64,000 bases of DNA, taken from positions 1 through 64,000 of the forward strand of contig NZ_JEOE01000002.1 of assembly GCF_000708885.1 (NCBI RefSeq). Direction: 5' to 3'. Under the pieces are notes generated by a model. The model saw only the letters and a program-made list of their open reading frames with translations, ran no database searches and had not been told where the DNA came from. The translations under genes were made by a program, and so were the position numbers. The DNA comes from Cellulomonas sp. HZM (GTDB taxonomy: Bacteria > Actinomycetota > Actinomycetes > Actinomycetales > Cellulomonadaceae). Shown here one piece after another: positions 9,322 through 17,295 of this stretch; the first letter of the stretch is position 1; the number at the start of each line of letters is the position of its first letter.

Positions 9322-10092
9322 GTGACCGACTCCCCCGCGCTCGACGTGCTGCTCCCCACGGACCGCGCGGGTGCGCGCATCGCACCCGCGGCCGGCGAGC
9401 ACGAGCTTCTCGACCTGCTCGACGCGGACGGCCCGTGGGTCAGGGCGAACATGATCTCGACGCTCGACGGCGGCGCGACGGGTCCCGACCATGTCACGGG
9501 CTCGATCAACGGGCCCGCCGACCTGCGGGTGTTCGAGGCCCTGCGCACGCTCGCCGACGTGGTCCTCGTGGGCGCGGGAACGGTGCGCCAGGAGCGGTAC
9601 GGCAGCCTCTCGCTGCCCGCCGCGCTCGCCGCCGAGCGTCGGGCCCGTGGTCGCCGCGAGACCGTCGAGCTCGCCGTGGCGACGCTCACCGGCGACGTCC
9701 CCGACCGGCTCCTCGCGTCCGACCGCCCGCCGTACGTCCTCACGACCCCCGGCTGCCCCGCCCTCGACGAGCTGCGGGCGCGCGTCGGTGACGACCACGT
9801 CGTCGTGACCGGCGGCCCGGACGGGGTCGACCTCCCGGCGGCGCTCGACGTCCTCGCGGCCGACGGGCTCACGAGGGTCGTCACGGAAGGCGGCCCGACG
9901 CTGCTGTCGGCGCTCGTCGCAGCCGATCTCCTCGACGAGCTCTTCCTCACGTGGAGCCCGGTCGTCGTGGGCGGCCCCGCGCCGCGGGTGCTCGACACCG
10001 CACAGTGGCTGCGACCCGTGCGCGAGCTGCGTCCCGTGCACCTGCTCCACGCGGACGGTGTGCTGCTCGGCCGGTGGACGCTGCGCGGCTGA
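9322..10092 (+). CDS. RibD C-terminal-like pyrimidine reductase family protein
   Basis: 256 aa. Dihydrofolate-reductase-like fold of the riboflavin-specific reductase family (RibD_C): NMISTLDG near the N-terminus, then GAGTVRQERYG, VTGGPDGVDLP and VTEGGPTLL that shape the NADPH and ribityl-pyrimidine sites. No deaminase domain is attached and no rib genes lie nearby, so it may act in riboflavin synthesis or on another folate- or flavin-related substrate. GTGs at 9313 and 9322 are both in frame; TAGCGT (9309-9314) lies 7 nt before the second, giving a leaderless start at 9322. Confidence 0.78.
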   Translation: MTDSPALDVLLPTDRAGARIAPAAGEHELLDLLDADGPWVRANMISTLDGGATGPDHVTGSINGPADLRVFEALRTLADVVLVGAGTVRQERYGSLSLPAALAAERRARGRRETVELAVATLTGDVPDRLLASDRPPYVLTTPGCPALDELRARVGDDHVVVTGGPDGVDLPAALDVLAADGLTRVVTEGGPTLLSALVAADLLDELFLTWSPVVVGGPAPRVLDTAQWLRPVRELRPVHLLHADGVLLGRWTLRG

Positions 10093-10119
10093 CCCTGGTC
10101 ACCCGGTAGGTTCGCGCGC

Positions 10120-11184
10120 GTGCGCGACTTCCGCTGTCCCCGGTGCGGGGCGACGACGCTGATCGAGTCGACCACGTGCGACGCCTGCGGGCTCGAGGTC
10201 GGCCTGCACCCGACGAGCCGGACGTTCCACCCGGCGCCGACCCAGGGCGCCGAGGTCGACGGGCAGTGGTGGTACCCGTGCGGCAACCGGCCGTGGGGCT
10301 GCAACTGGCTCGTCCGGGCCGACTCGGGCGCCGGCACGTGCTTCTCCTGCCGGCTGACGCGGCGCAGGCCCGACGAGGGCGACACGCTCGCGCTCGAGGC
10401 GCTCGCCACGACGTCGACCGACAAGCGCCGCCTCCTGCTGCAGCTCGCCGAGCTGGGTCTGCCGGTGCGCCCGTGGTACGAGCGCGAGGGCGGTCTGGGC
10501 TTCGACCTGGTGTCGTCGCGCTCGGACGGCGAGCGCGTCACGATCGGGCACGCGAACGGCATCGTCACGATCGACCTCGCCGAGTCGCTCGACGCGCACC
10601 GCGAGGCCCTGCGCGTCAGCCTCGGCGAGCCGTACCGCACGATGCTCGGGCACTTCCGGCACGAGGTGGGGCACTACTTCGAGTGGGTCCTCGTCGAGCA
10701 GACCGCGTGGATCGACGAGTGCCGCGAGCTGTTCGGGGACGAACGCGCCTCGTACCGCGACGCGATCGCCCGTCACTACCGCGAGGGAGCACCGGCCGAC
10801 TGGGTCGACACCCACATCTCCGAGTACGCGACGATGCACCCGTGGGAGGACTTCGCGGAGTGCTTCGCCCACTACCTGCACATGCACGACACCCTCACGG
10901 TCGCTGCCGCCGGTGGCCTCGAGCTCCACGGTGACGCGGTCCTCGACTCGTCGCTCGACCCGGACCGCCGCGCGGTGGCACCACGTGCGAGCTACGCCGA
11001 CGCCACGATGGCCGAGCTGCTCGACGACTGGCTCCCGCTCGCGGCGTTCTTCAACCGGGTCAACCGCGCGATGGGCAAGGCGGACCTGTACCCGTTCGGC
11101 ATCGTCGACGCGGTCGCGCGCAAGCTCGCGTTCGTGCACCGCGTGGTCGCCGCGTCGCGTGTCCCGGACCCGATCGTCGCCTGA
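10120..11184 (+). CDS. Putative zinc-binding metallopeptidase
   Basis: 354 aa. N-terminal zinc ribbons with CPRC (6-9), CDAC (20-23), then C54, C61, C74 and C77. The catalytic motif HEVGH is at 181-185, with a downstream acidic stretch HPWEDFAECFAHY that may supply the third ligand and ordered helices. This matches the family annotated as putative zinc-binding metallopeptidase with a zinc-ribbon head. Cytoplasmic: no signal peptide or membrane segment. Substrate unknown. A TAGGTT hexamer (10107-10112) lies 7 nt before the GTG start, so it is probably leaderless. Confidence 0.8.
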   Translation: MRDFRCPRCGATTLIESTTCDACGLEVGLHPTSRTFHPAPTQGAEVDGQWWYPCGNRPWGCNWLVRADSGAGTCFSCRLTRRRPDEGDTLALEALATTSTDKRRLLLQLAELGLPVRPWYEREGGLGFDLVSSRSDGERVTIGHANGIVTIDLAESLDAHREALRVSLGEPYRTMLGHFRHEVGHYFEWVLVEQTAWIDECRELFGDERASYRDAIARHYREGAPADWVDTHISEYATMHPWEDFAECFAHYLHMHDTLTVAAAGGLELHGDAVLDSSLDPDRRAVAPRASYADATMAELLDDWLPLAAFFNRVNRAMGKADLYPFGIVDAVARKLAFVHRVVAASRVPDPIVA

Positions 11185-11227
11185 GCCGCGGACGCCGGGC
11201 ATGTCGGCCGCCGACTAGGCTCGGCCC

Positions 11228-11713
11228 GTGACCGACACGATCCTGGTCCTCACGGAGGACACGCTCGCCCCCGTCGACATCGAGCACCTGCTCGCGCTGC
11301 ACGAGGGCGAGGTGCTGGCGTACCGCGTGCTCGTCCCTGCGGACTCGGACCGGCCGCTGATCCCGACGATCGTCGACAACCTGGGGCTCGGTGAGCTCAA
11401 GGAGGCCTTCGAGCGCCTCGTCGGCAAGGAGCCCAGCGTCCGCGAGGCGAAGGCGACCGCGTCCGAGCAGCTCGAGTCCAGCCTCGCCGAGCTCCGTGCC
11501 GCGGGCCGGGAGGCCTCGGGCGAGGTCGTCGACGACGACCCGCTGCCCGCGCTCCGGGCGGCCGTGGCTGCCGGTGACGTCCGCGAGGTCGCGGTCGTCA
11601 CCTACCCGCACATGGTCGAGGACACGTTCCACCGCGACTGGGCGTCGCGTGCGCGCGACGAGCTCCACTTGCCGGTGCTCCACGTGTACTCGGGCACGTC
11701 CGAGCTGGGCTGA
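11228..11713 (+). CDS. Conserved actinobacterial hypothetical protein
   Basis: 161 aa from a GTG preceded by TAGGCT (11216-11221) at 6 nt spacing. Soluble alpha/beta protein: an N-terminal strand (DTILVLTEDTL), a central Glu/Ala-rich helix (about 60-100) and a C-terminal VAVVTYPHMVED strand. The order is reminiscent of a Rossmann-like or universal-stress-like fold, but I see no nucleotide-binding motif and assign no function. Monocistronic, ending at a strong bidirectional hairpin. Confidence 0.7.
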   Translation: MTDTILVLTEDTLAPVDIEHLLALHEGEVLAYRVLVPADSDRPLIPTIVDNLGLGELKEAFERLVGKEPSVREAKATASEQLESSLAELRAAGREASGEVVDDDPLPALRAAVAAGDVREVAVVTYPHMVEDTFHRDWASRARDELHLPVLHVYSGTSELG

Positions 11714-11718
11714 CGCCC

Positions 11719-11748
11719 GCGGTGCCGGGCGCTCGTGCCCGGCACCGC
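11719..11748. terminator. Bidirectional terminator hairpin
   Basis: Perfect 12-bp stem GCGGTGCCGGGC/GCCCGGCACCGC around a 6-nt loop, between two convergent genes (stops at 11713 and 11766). Confidence 0.8.
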
Positions 11749-11765
11749 TGCGCCCACGGACGCCG

Positions 11766-13016
11766 TCAGAACCCGGTGCTCGTCACCTGCGGGTAGTAGC
11801 GGCGGAACTTGCGGACCTGGTTGACCAGAGCCGCCCACACGTAGGCGCGGCGCCGGGGCGACAGGTCGCGCGGGTAGCGCAAGGGATGCACCGTGGCGCG
11901 GGCCCTGACCAGCGCTCGCACGCGCGCCGCGAGCCGCGGGTCGAGCACGTACCGCAGCAGCAGGCGGTGCGGCAGGATCGAGTACAGGACCGAGCGTTCG
12001 ACGACGACGGGCTCGACCCGCTCGCCGAGCACCGCGTCCTCGACCACGAACCGCATCGGGTTGGCGCCGGCCGCGGTGACGTAGTAGTTGTTCCGGCCGA
12101 TGCGCGGGTTGACCTCGAAGAACCGGAACCGCCCGTCGCGCGGGTCGACCTTCACGTCGAAGTTGGCGAACCCGCGGTAGCCCGTCGCCTCGAGGAACCG
12201 GCGCGCCTGCGCGAGCATCTCGTCGTCGCGGTAGGTGAACATCGCGGCCGGGTTGCCGAGCCCGGACGGCGTGTGCTCCTCGAGCAGCACGTGCGCCGAG
12301 CACAGCAGCGTCACCGTGCCGTGCGTGTCGACGTACGCGGTGACCGACCGCATCTGCGTGTCGTCGCCCGGGACGAGCTCCTGCACGACGAACCGCCCTC
12401 GGTACCCGGCGCCGCGCAACGCCGACCACAGCGTCGCGAGCTCGTCGGGCGAGGCGATCTCGAAGACCTTCTTCTTCCCGACGAACTCGACGTCCTGGTA
12501 GTCCGCGCTGCTCGCCGCCTTGGCGATCAGCGGGTACTCCAGGTCCACCTCGACGTCCGGCGAGCCGTCGCCGAACGTCTGCACGAGCGTGCGCGGCACC
12601 GAGATCCCGAGCTCGTCGCAGATCTCCGCGAACGTCGCCTTGTCCGAGATGCGCGTGAGCAGGTCGGCCGTGAGGAACGGTACGACGTAGTGCTGCTCGA
12701 GCTCCGCGCGGTGCTCGACGACGACGCGCACGAGCCAGTCGGAGTTCGCCATGAGCAGCAGCCTCCGGTCGGGCATACGCGCCGCGACCTCGAGCAGGCG
12801 GTCGACGAGCTGACGCGGGTCGTGGCCGTCGGCCACGATCTCGTGCTCGACGATGCGCGAGTGCGCGACCGGCCCGAGGGCCGCACCGGCGACGACCACC
12901 GACGTCACGCCGTACTGCTCGTGGAACGAGCGGGCCAGCGCGTAGACGCCGATGTCGGCGCCGAGGATCACGGGCTGCAGGGGCACGCCCTGCAGCCCGT
13001 GGACGGCGTGGCTCAC
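11766..13016 (-). CDS. ATP-grasp carboxylate-amine ligase (candidate cell-wall bridge ligase)
   Basis: 416 aa from a GTG that overlaps the gnd stop (GTGA), so the two are co-translated. N-terminal pre-ATP-grasp Rossmann part (ILGADIGVYALARSF), a central ATP-grasp with FVVQELVPGDD, and the metal-binding end FFEVNPRIGRNN. The C-terminal ~90 residues are Arg-rich and basic. ATP-grasp ligases of this shape join a carboxylate to an amine. They include D-aspartate ligases that build peptidoglycan cross-bridges; Cellulomonas walls are known for ornithine with D-Glu or D-Asp bridges, so a role there is attractive but not proven. The neighbouring gnd gives no functional hint beyond coupling. Confidence 0.75.
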   Translation of the reverse strand: MSHAVHGLQGVPLQPVILGADIGVYALARSFHEQYGVTSVVVAGAALGPVAHSRIVEHEIVADGHDPRQLVDRLLEVAARMPDRRLLLMANSDWLVRVVVEHRAELEQHYVVPFLTADLLTRISDKATFAEICDELGISVPRTLVQTFGDGSPDVEVDLEYPLIAKAASSADYQDVEFVGKKKVFEIASPDELATLWSALRGAGYRGRFVVQELVPGDDTQMRSVTAYVDTHGTVTLLCSAHVLLEEHTPSGLGNPAAMFTYRDDEMLAQARRFLEATGYRGFANFDVKVDPRDGRFRFFEVNPRIGRNNYYVTAAGANPMRFVVEDAVLGERVEPVVVERSVLYSILPHRLLLRYVLDPRLAARVRALVRARATVHPLRYPRDLSPRRRAYVWAALVNQVRKFRRYYPQVTSTGF

Positions 13017-14482
13017 GCGTCCTGCTCGGTGCGGTCGCCCGACCACGTCGTGTGGAACGTGCCCTCGCGGTCGGTGCGCCGGTAGGTGTGCGCGCCGAAG
13101 AAGTCGCGCTGCGCCTGGATGAGCGCGGCGGGCAGCCGCTCGGCGCGCACGCCGTCGTAGTACGCGAGCGAGGAGGAGAACGCCGGAGTGGGCACGCCGT
13201 GCAGCGCAGCACCCGCGACGACCCGTCGCCACGCCTCGACGCCGTTGCCGACGGCGCCCGTGAAGTACTCGTCGGCCAGCAGCAGCGGCAGGTGCGCGTC
13301 ACGCTCGTACGCCTCGGTGATCCGGTTGAGGAACCGCGCGCGGATGATGCAGCCGCCGCGCCAGATGCGGGCCATGGCCCCGCGGTCGATGTCCCAGCCG
13401 AACTGCTCGGACGCGGCCGCGATCTGGTCGAAGCCCTGCGAGTACGCGACCACCTTGGAGGCGTACAGCGCGAGGCGCACGTCCTCGACGAACGCGTCCC
13501 GGTCGGTCACGTCCCAGGGCGTCGTGCTCGCGGGGAGCACACCGCGAGCGGCCTCACGCTGCGGGACGCCCCCGGACAGCGCACGTGCGAACGTGGCCTC
13601 CGCGATGCCGGTGATCGGCACGCCCAGGTCGAGCCCGTTCTGCACGGTCCAGCGGCCGGTACCCTTCTGCTCGGCCTGGTCGAGCACGATGTCGACGAAC
13701 GCGCTGCCCGTCACCGCGTCCACGTGCTGCAGGACGTCCGCGGTGATCTCGATGAGGAACGACTCGAGGTCGCCCGTGTTCCACTCCTCGAAGATCTTCC
13801 CGATCTCCGCAGCCGACGCGCCGAGCCCCTGCTTGAGCAGGTCGTAGGCCTCGGCGATGAGCTGCATGTCGGCGTACTCGATGCCGTTGTGCACCATCTT
13901 GACGAAGTGGCCGGCGCCGTCCGGACCGACGTAGGTGCAGCACGGCACGCCGTCGACCTTCGCCGAGATCTTCTCGAGGATCGGGCCGAGGCTCTCGTAC
14001 GACTCGCGCGTGCCGCCGGGCATGATCGACGGACCGAGCAGCGCACCCTCCTCGCCACCGGAGACGCCCGAGCCGACGAAGTGCAGACCCTTGTCGCGCA
14101 GCGCGTTCTCGCGGCGGATCGTGTCCGGGAAGTGCGCGTTGCCCGCGTCGACGACGATGTCGCCCTCCTCGAGGAACGGCACGAGCTCGTCGATCACCGC
14201 GTCGGTCGCGTCGCCGGCCTTGACCATGACGACGACCTTGCGCGGGCGCTCGAGCGACGCGACGAAGTCCTCGACCGACTCCGAGGCGACGAACGTGCCC
14301 TCGTCGCCGTGGTCGTCCAGGAGCGACTGGGTCTTGGCGAACGAGCGGTTGTGGATCGCGACCGTGTAGCCGTTGCGCGCGAAGTTCCGCGCGAGGTTCC
14401 GGCCCATGACGGCCAGGCCGGTCACGCCGATCTGCGCGGTCCCGACGACGGGTGCGGTACCGGCGGAGGCGTTCTCAGACAT
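13013..14482 (-). CDS. gnd: 6-phosphogluconate dehydrogenase, decarboxylating
   Basis: 489 aa; ATG at 14482 with AAGGAG 10 nt upstream. Oxidative pentose phosphate pathway: 6-phosphogluconate + NADP to ribulose 5-phosphate + CO2 + NADPH. The NADP-binding fingerprint is GLAVMGRNLARN with HNRS after beta-2, and the substrate region has GVSGGEEGA and KMVHNGIEY, with the catalytic Lys and Asn. Length matches the ~470-490-aa dimeric type rather than the short NAD-type Gnd (~300 aa). Overlaps the downstream ATP-grasp gene by 4 nt. Confidence 0.96.
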   Translation of the reverse strand: MSENASAGTAPVVGTAQIGVTGLAVMGRNLARNFARNGYTVAIHNRSFAKTQSLLDDHGDEGTFVASESVEDFVASLERPRKVVVMVKAGDATDAVIDELVPFLEEGDIVVDAGNAHFPDTIRRENALRDKGLHFVGSGVSGGEEGALLGPSIMPGGTRESYESLGPILEKISAKVDGVPCCTYVGPDGAGHFVKMVHNGIEYADMQLIAEAYDLLKQGLGASAAEIGKIFEEWNTGDLESFLIEITADVLQHVDAVTGSAFVDIVLDQAEQKGTGRWTVQNGLDLGVPITGIAEATFARALSGGVPQREAARGVLPASTTPWDVTDRDAFVEDVRLALYASKVVAYSQGFDQIAAASEQFGWDIDRGAMARIWRGGCIIRARFLNRITEAYERDAHLPLLLADEYFTGAVGNGVEAWRRVVAGAALHGVPTPAFSSSLAYYDGVRAERLPAALIQAQRDFFGAHTYRRTDREGTFHTTWSGDRTEQDA

Positions 14483-14581
14483 GCGCGGGGTGCTCCTTCT
14501 GGTCGTCGGCCGGTCCTGGCCACCGGACCCCGCGCAGCGCGGGGACGGGCCGGGTGACGGCCGGGTGATGGGTGCCCGACC

Positions 14582-14587
14582 AGCGTA
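14582..14587 (-). promoter_or_regulatory. -10 hexamer TACGCT of gnd
   Basis: Lies about 100 nt upstream of gnd, giving a leader of about 90 nt that contains a perfect GC-rich repeat (CCCCGCGC-A-GCGCGGGG). This gene is thus not leaderless, unlike its divergent neighbour. Confidence 0.4.
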
Positions 14588-14658
14588 GTGCGCGGGCGCC
14601 GTGCCGGATGCGGCGTGCCGCACCGCAAGACGACGCCCTCGCGCCCTAACCTGCGACC

Positions 14659-15243
14659 GTGACCCCCGCCGGTTCGCAGGACGTGCCTGCCGAGTTCGTC
14701 CGCTCGCTGCGTTCGCTGCGCTCGGTGCACGTGCGCCCGGAGGTCGTGCTCGACGAGGTGCCCGGACCCGCGCGCATCGCACCGTTCTCCGCCGCGCTCA
14801 CGGCCGAGGTGCGCTCGGAACGTCGTTCCGTCTCCGCTGCCGAGCTCGCGTCAGGCCGGTTCGTCGTGCTCTACGACCCCGCGGGTCACGAGGCCTGGGA
14901 GGGCTCCTTCCGGCTCGTGACGCTCGTGCGGGCGACGCTCGAGCCCGAGGTGGGCGACGACCCGCTGCTCGCCGAGGTGGCGTGGAGCTGGTTCACCGAC
15001 GCGCTCGCCTCCGCCGATCTCGACCCGCTCGCCGCGGGTGGCACCGTGACGCGCGTGCTGTCGCAGAGCTTCGGCGCGCTCGACGTGCGCGAGGAGCAGA
15101 CCGAGCTCGAGATCCGCAGCTCGTGGACCGCGTCCGACGAGGACCTCGCGCCCCACCTGCGGGCGTGGACCACGCTGCTGTGCACCGCGGCGGGCCTGCC
15201 GCCGCTGCCCGACGGCGTCGTGCCCATCTCGCCGCTGCGCTGA
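14659..15243 (+). CDS. DUF3000 family protein
   Basis: 194 aa from a GTG; TAACCT (14647-14652) precedes it by 6 nt (leaderless). Acidic soluble protein with FSAALTAEV, FVVLYDPAGHEAWEG, and LLAEVAWSWFTDAL, the pattern of the actinobacteria-specific DUF3000 family, which is commonly found just upstream of an RNase D-like gene, as here. No catalytic motif is evident; function unknown. Confidence 0.82.
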   Translation: MTPAGSQDVPAEFVRSLRSLRSVHVRPEVVLDEVPGPARIAPFSAALTAEVRSERRSVSAAELASGRFVVLYDPAGHEAWEGSFRLVTLVRATLEPEVGDDPLLAEVAWSWFTDALASADLDPLAAGGTVTRVLSQSFGALDVREEQTELEIRSSWTASDEDLAPHLRAWTTLLCTAAGLPPLPDGVVPISPLR

Positions 15244-15246
15244 GCA

Positions 15247-15276
15247 CCGACCCGTGCCGGACCCCGCACGGGTCGG
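15247..15276 (+). terminator. Terminator hairpin after DUF3000 gene
   Basis: Perfect 11-bp stem CCGACCCGTGC/GCACGGGTCGG with an 8-nt loop, starting 4 bp after the stop codon and ending 18 bp before a FliA-like promoter. Confidence 0.75.
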
Positions 15277-15293
15277 CGCGCTGCGAAGATTCG

Positions 15294-15320
15294 CTCAAGT
15301 GGCGCATCCCTGCTGCCGAT
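15294..15320 (+). promoter_or_regulatory. FliA/sigma-28-like promoter
   Basis: CTCAAG (15294-15299) and GCCGAT (15315-15320), separated by 15 nt; counted from CTCA the spacer is 17. This resembles the motility sigma factor promoters of other bacteria (CTCA/TAAA, ~15-17 nt, GCCGAt/a). The predicted transcript start falls at about the ATG at 15330. Confidence 0.55.
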
Positions 15321-15329
15321 GAGCGTGCT

Positions 15330-15824
15330 ATGACCGTCGAGCCGCTGCGTACCGAGACCGCGCGCCACCCCGGCGTCGCGCGCCCCGCCCAGCGTCCGGC
15401 CGGCCACCAGATGTGCGTCGTGGTGGCCGAGGTCGCCGACGGCGACGGCTCGGCGCTCGTCGCGAACCTGCGCCGCCGTGGCAACCAGCGCGTCGTGGTC
15501 CTGACGCGTCGCGCGAGCCGTGCCGAGCTGGGCGTCATGCTCGCGGGCGGCCTGCGCGGTGCGGTCGCGAGCGCGACGGCGCCCAGCGTCGTGCGCACGC
15601 CCCCGCCGCCGGTCCCGCCGTCCGACCTCCCCGAGCTCACGGCTCGCGAGGTCAGCGTCCTGCGACTCGTCGCCGACGGCCGCAGCAACAAGCTCATCGG
15701 CGAGGAGCTGGGGCTCTCGGCCCTCACGGTCAAGAGCCACCTCGCGCGCATCTCGCGCAAGTTCGGCACGGGCGACCGGGCCGAGCTCGTCGCGATCTCG
15801 ATCCGCGGCGGGATCCTCGACTGA
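15330..15824 (+). CDS. LuxR-type HTH regulator with truncated receiver-like N-terminus
   Basis: 164 aa. The C-terminal ~65 residues are a GerE/LuxR helix-turn-helix (LTAREVSVLRLVADGRSNKLIGEEL then LSALTVKSHLARISRKFG). The N-terminal ~90 residues contain VVVLTRRASRAELGVMLAGG, which looks like the last third of a response-regulator receiver (beta-4 onward), but the acidic pocket and phospho-acceptor Asp are absent. It is therefore probably an orphan, phosphorylation-independent regulator. Its FliA-like promoter would place it in the flagellar/chemotaxis regulon. Start codon ATG lies at the predicted transcript start. Confidence 0.8.
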   Translation: MTVEPLRTETARHPGVARPAQRPAGHQMCVVVAEVADGDGSALVANLRRRGNQRVVVLTRRASRAELGVMLAGGLRGAVASATAPSVVRTPPPPVPPSDLPELTAREVSVLRLVADGRSNKLIGEELGLSALTVKSHLARISRKFGTGDRAELVAISIRGGILD

Positions 15825-15905
15825 GGCGAACGCCACGTCGTTCGTGCCGTCCGCGTGCGGCACGCCTGCCGGTCGTCGGCCCCGACCTCGCCTAGCGTTG
15901 GCCCC

Positions 15906-17189
15906 ATGCGAGCCGACGACGCCCAGGACGGGACGGCCACCGGCGACGGTGGCGCCCCCGAGGCGCCCGTCGTCGTCCCCCTGACCGAGCCTGCCGACGG
16001 CATCCCCCCGGTCGTCGACACGCCCGAGGCCCTCGCGGCCGTCGTCGAGGCGTTCGGTGCGGGCACCGGCCCCGTCGCGGTCGACGCCGAGCGCGCGTCG
16101 GGGTACCGCTACGGCCAGCGTTCGTACCTCGTGCAGCTTCGCCGTGAGGGCGCCGGCACGGCGCTCGTCGACCCGGCCGCGCTGCCGGACCTGTCGGCGC
16201 TCTCGGACGCGCTCGTCGGCGTCGAGTGGGTGCTGCACGCCGCGTCGCAGGACCTGCCGGGTCTGCTCGAGCAGAACATGCGACCCTCGCGGGTGTTCGA
16301 CACCGAGCTCGCCGCGCGCCTGCTGGGCATGGAGCGCGTCGGGCTGGCGGCGGTCGTCGCGGACACGCTCGGGCTGGGCCTCGCCAAGGAGCACTCGGCC
16401 GTCGACTGGTCGACACGTCCGCTGCCCACCGAGTGGCTGCGGTACGCGGCGCTCGACGTCGAGGTGCTCGTCGAGGTCCGCCAGGTCCTCGCGGAGCGGC
16501 TCGCGGTCGCGGGCAAGGCGGAGTGGGCCGCGCAGGAGTTCGAGGCCGTGCGCACGGCGCCGCCGCCCGCGCCCCGCGTCGAGCCGTGGCGCCGGGTGTC
16601 CGGCCTGCACGCGATCCGTGACGCGCGCCGGCTGGCCGTGGTGCGCGAGCTGTGGACGACGCGCGACCGCAACGCGCGCCAGCGCGACATCTCCCCCGGT
16701 CGGGTGCTGCCGGACGCCGCGATCGTCGCGGCCGCGGTCGCTCTCCCGCGCTCGGTCGCGCAGCTCACCGCGCTGCCCGCGTTCAGCGGCAAGGGCACGC
16801 GCCGGCGCGCGCCGCTGTGGCAGGCGGCGATCGACGCGGGCCTGGCCCTGCCCGACGCCGAGCTCCCGTCGGTGCGCGGACCCAAGTCGGACGCGCCTCC
16901 CCCGCCACGCGCATGGGCGGACAAGGAGCCGGCCGCGGCGGCCAGGCTCACGGCGGCTCGCGATGCGGTCACGGCACTGAGCGCGGAGCACTCCGTGCCG
17001 GCCGAGAACCTCCTGCAGCCGGATCTGCTGCGGCGTCTGTGTTGGTCACCGCCGTCGGCGCTCGACGAGGGGTCGATCGCGGCCGCCCTGACGGCGGGCG
17101 GTGCGCGCGCCTGGCAGGTCGGGCTCATGGCGCCCGCTCTCGCGCGGGCCTTCGCGGTACCCGAGGACACGGCTGTTACTCCGGAGTAA
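15906..17189 (+). CDS. rnd: Ribonuclease D-like 3'-5' exonuclease with HRDC domain
   Basis: 427 aa. Exo I is VDAE (D60, E62), the Exo II region has HAASQDLPGL, and Exo III is RYAALDVEVL (Tyr and Asp four residues apart), the DEDD-y arrangement of RNase D. The C-terminal part (about 205-410) is HRDC-like. Likely acts in 3' trimming of stable RNA. A TAGCGT hexamer (15893-15898) lies 7 nt before ATG 15906, favouring this start over an in-frame GTG further upstream. The stop codon lies inside a 16-bp palindrome. Confidence 0.88.
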   Translation: MRADDAQDGTATGDGGAPEAPVVVPLTEPADGIPPVVDTPEALAAVVEAFGAGTGPVAVDAERASGYRYGQRSYLVQLRREGAGTALVDPAALPDLSALSDALVGVEWVLHAASQDLPGLLEQNMRPSRVFDTELAARLLGMERVGLAAVVADTLGLGLAKEHSAVDWSTRPLPTEWLRYAALDVEVLVEVRQVLAERLAVAGKAEWAAQEFEAVRTAPPPAPRVEPWRRVSGLHAIRDARRLAVVRELWTTRDRNARQRDISPGRVLPDAAIVAAAVALPRSVAQLTALPAFSGKGTRRRAPLWQAAIDAGLALPDAELPSVRGPKSDAPPPPRAWADKEPAAAARLTAARDAVTALSAEHSVPAENLLQPDLLRRLCWSPPSALDEGSIAAALTAGGARAWQVGLMAPALARAFAVPEDTAVTPE

Positions 17190-17190
17190 C
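17175..17190. promoter_or_regulatory. 16-bp operator-like palindrome upstream of fadAB
   Basis: GTTACTCCGGAGTAAC is a perfect palindrome that includes the stop codon of the RNase D gene and lies ~105 bp before fadA. A TAACGT hexamer at 17221-17226 could be the -10, which puts the palindrome just upstream of its -35 region. Size and symmetry suit a TetR-family dimer; beta-oxidation genes are usually controlled by such acyl-CoA-responsive repressors. The cognate regulator is not in the window. Confidence 0.6.
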
Positions 17191-17295
17191 TTCCTCTGGC
17201 GTAGTACCGCGGGTAGCGGGTAACGTCGGCCACCGCGAGCCACGGTCAGGGCTCGCTCCGCACCCGAGCTGGACACCGTCGTCCCTGGAGGCCCG

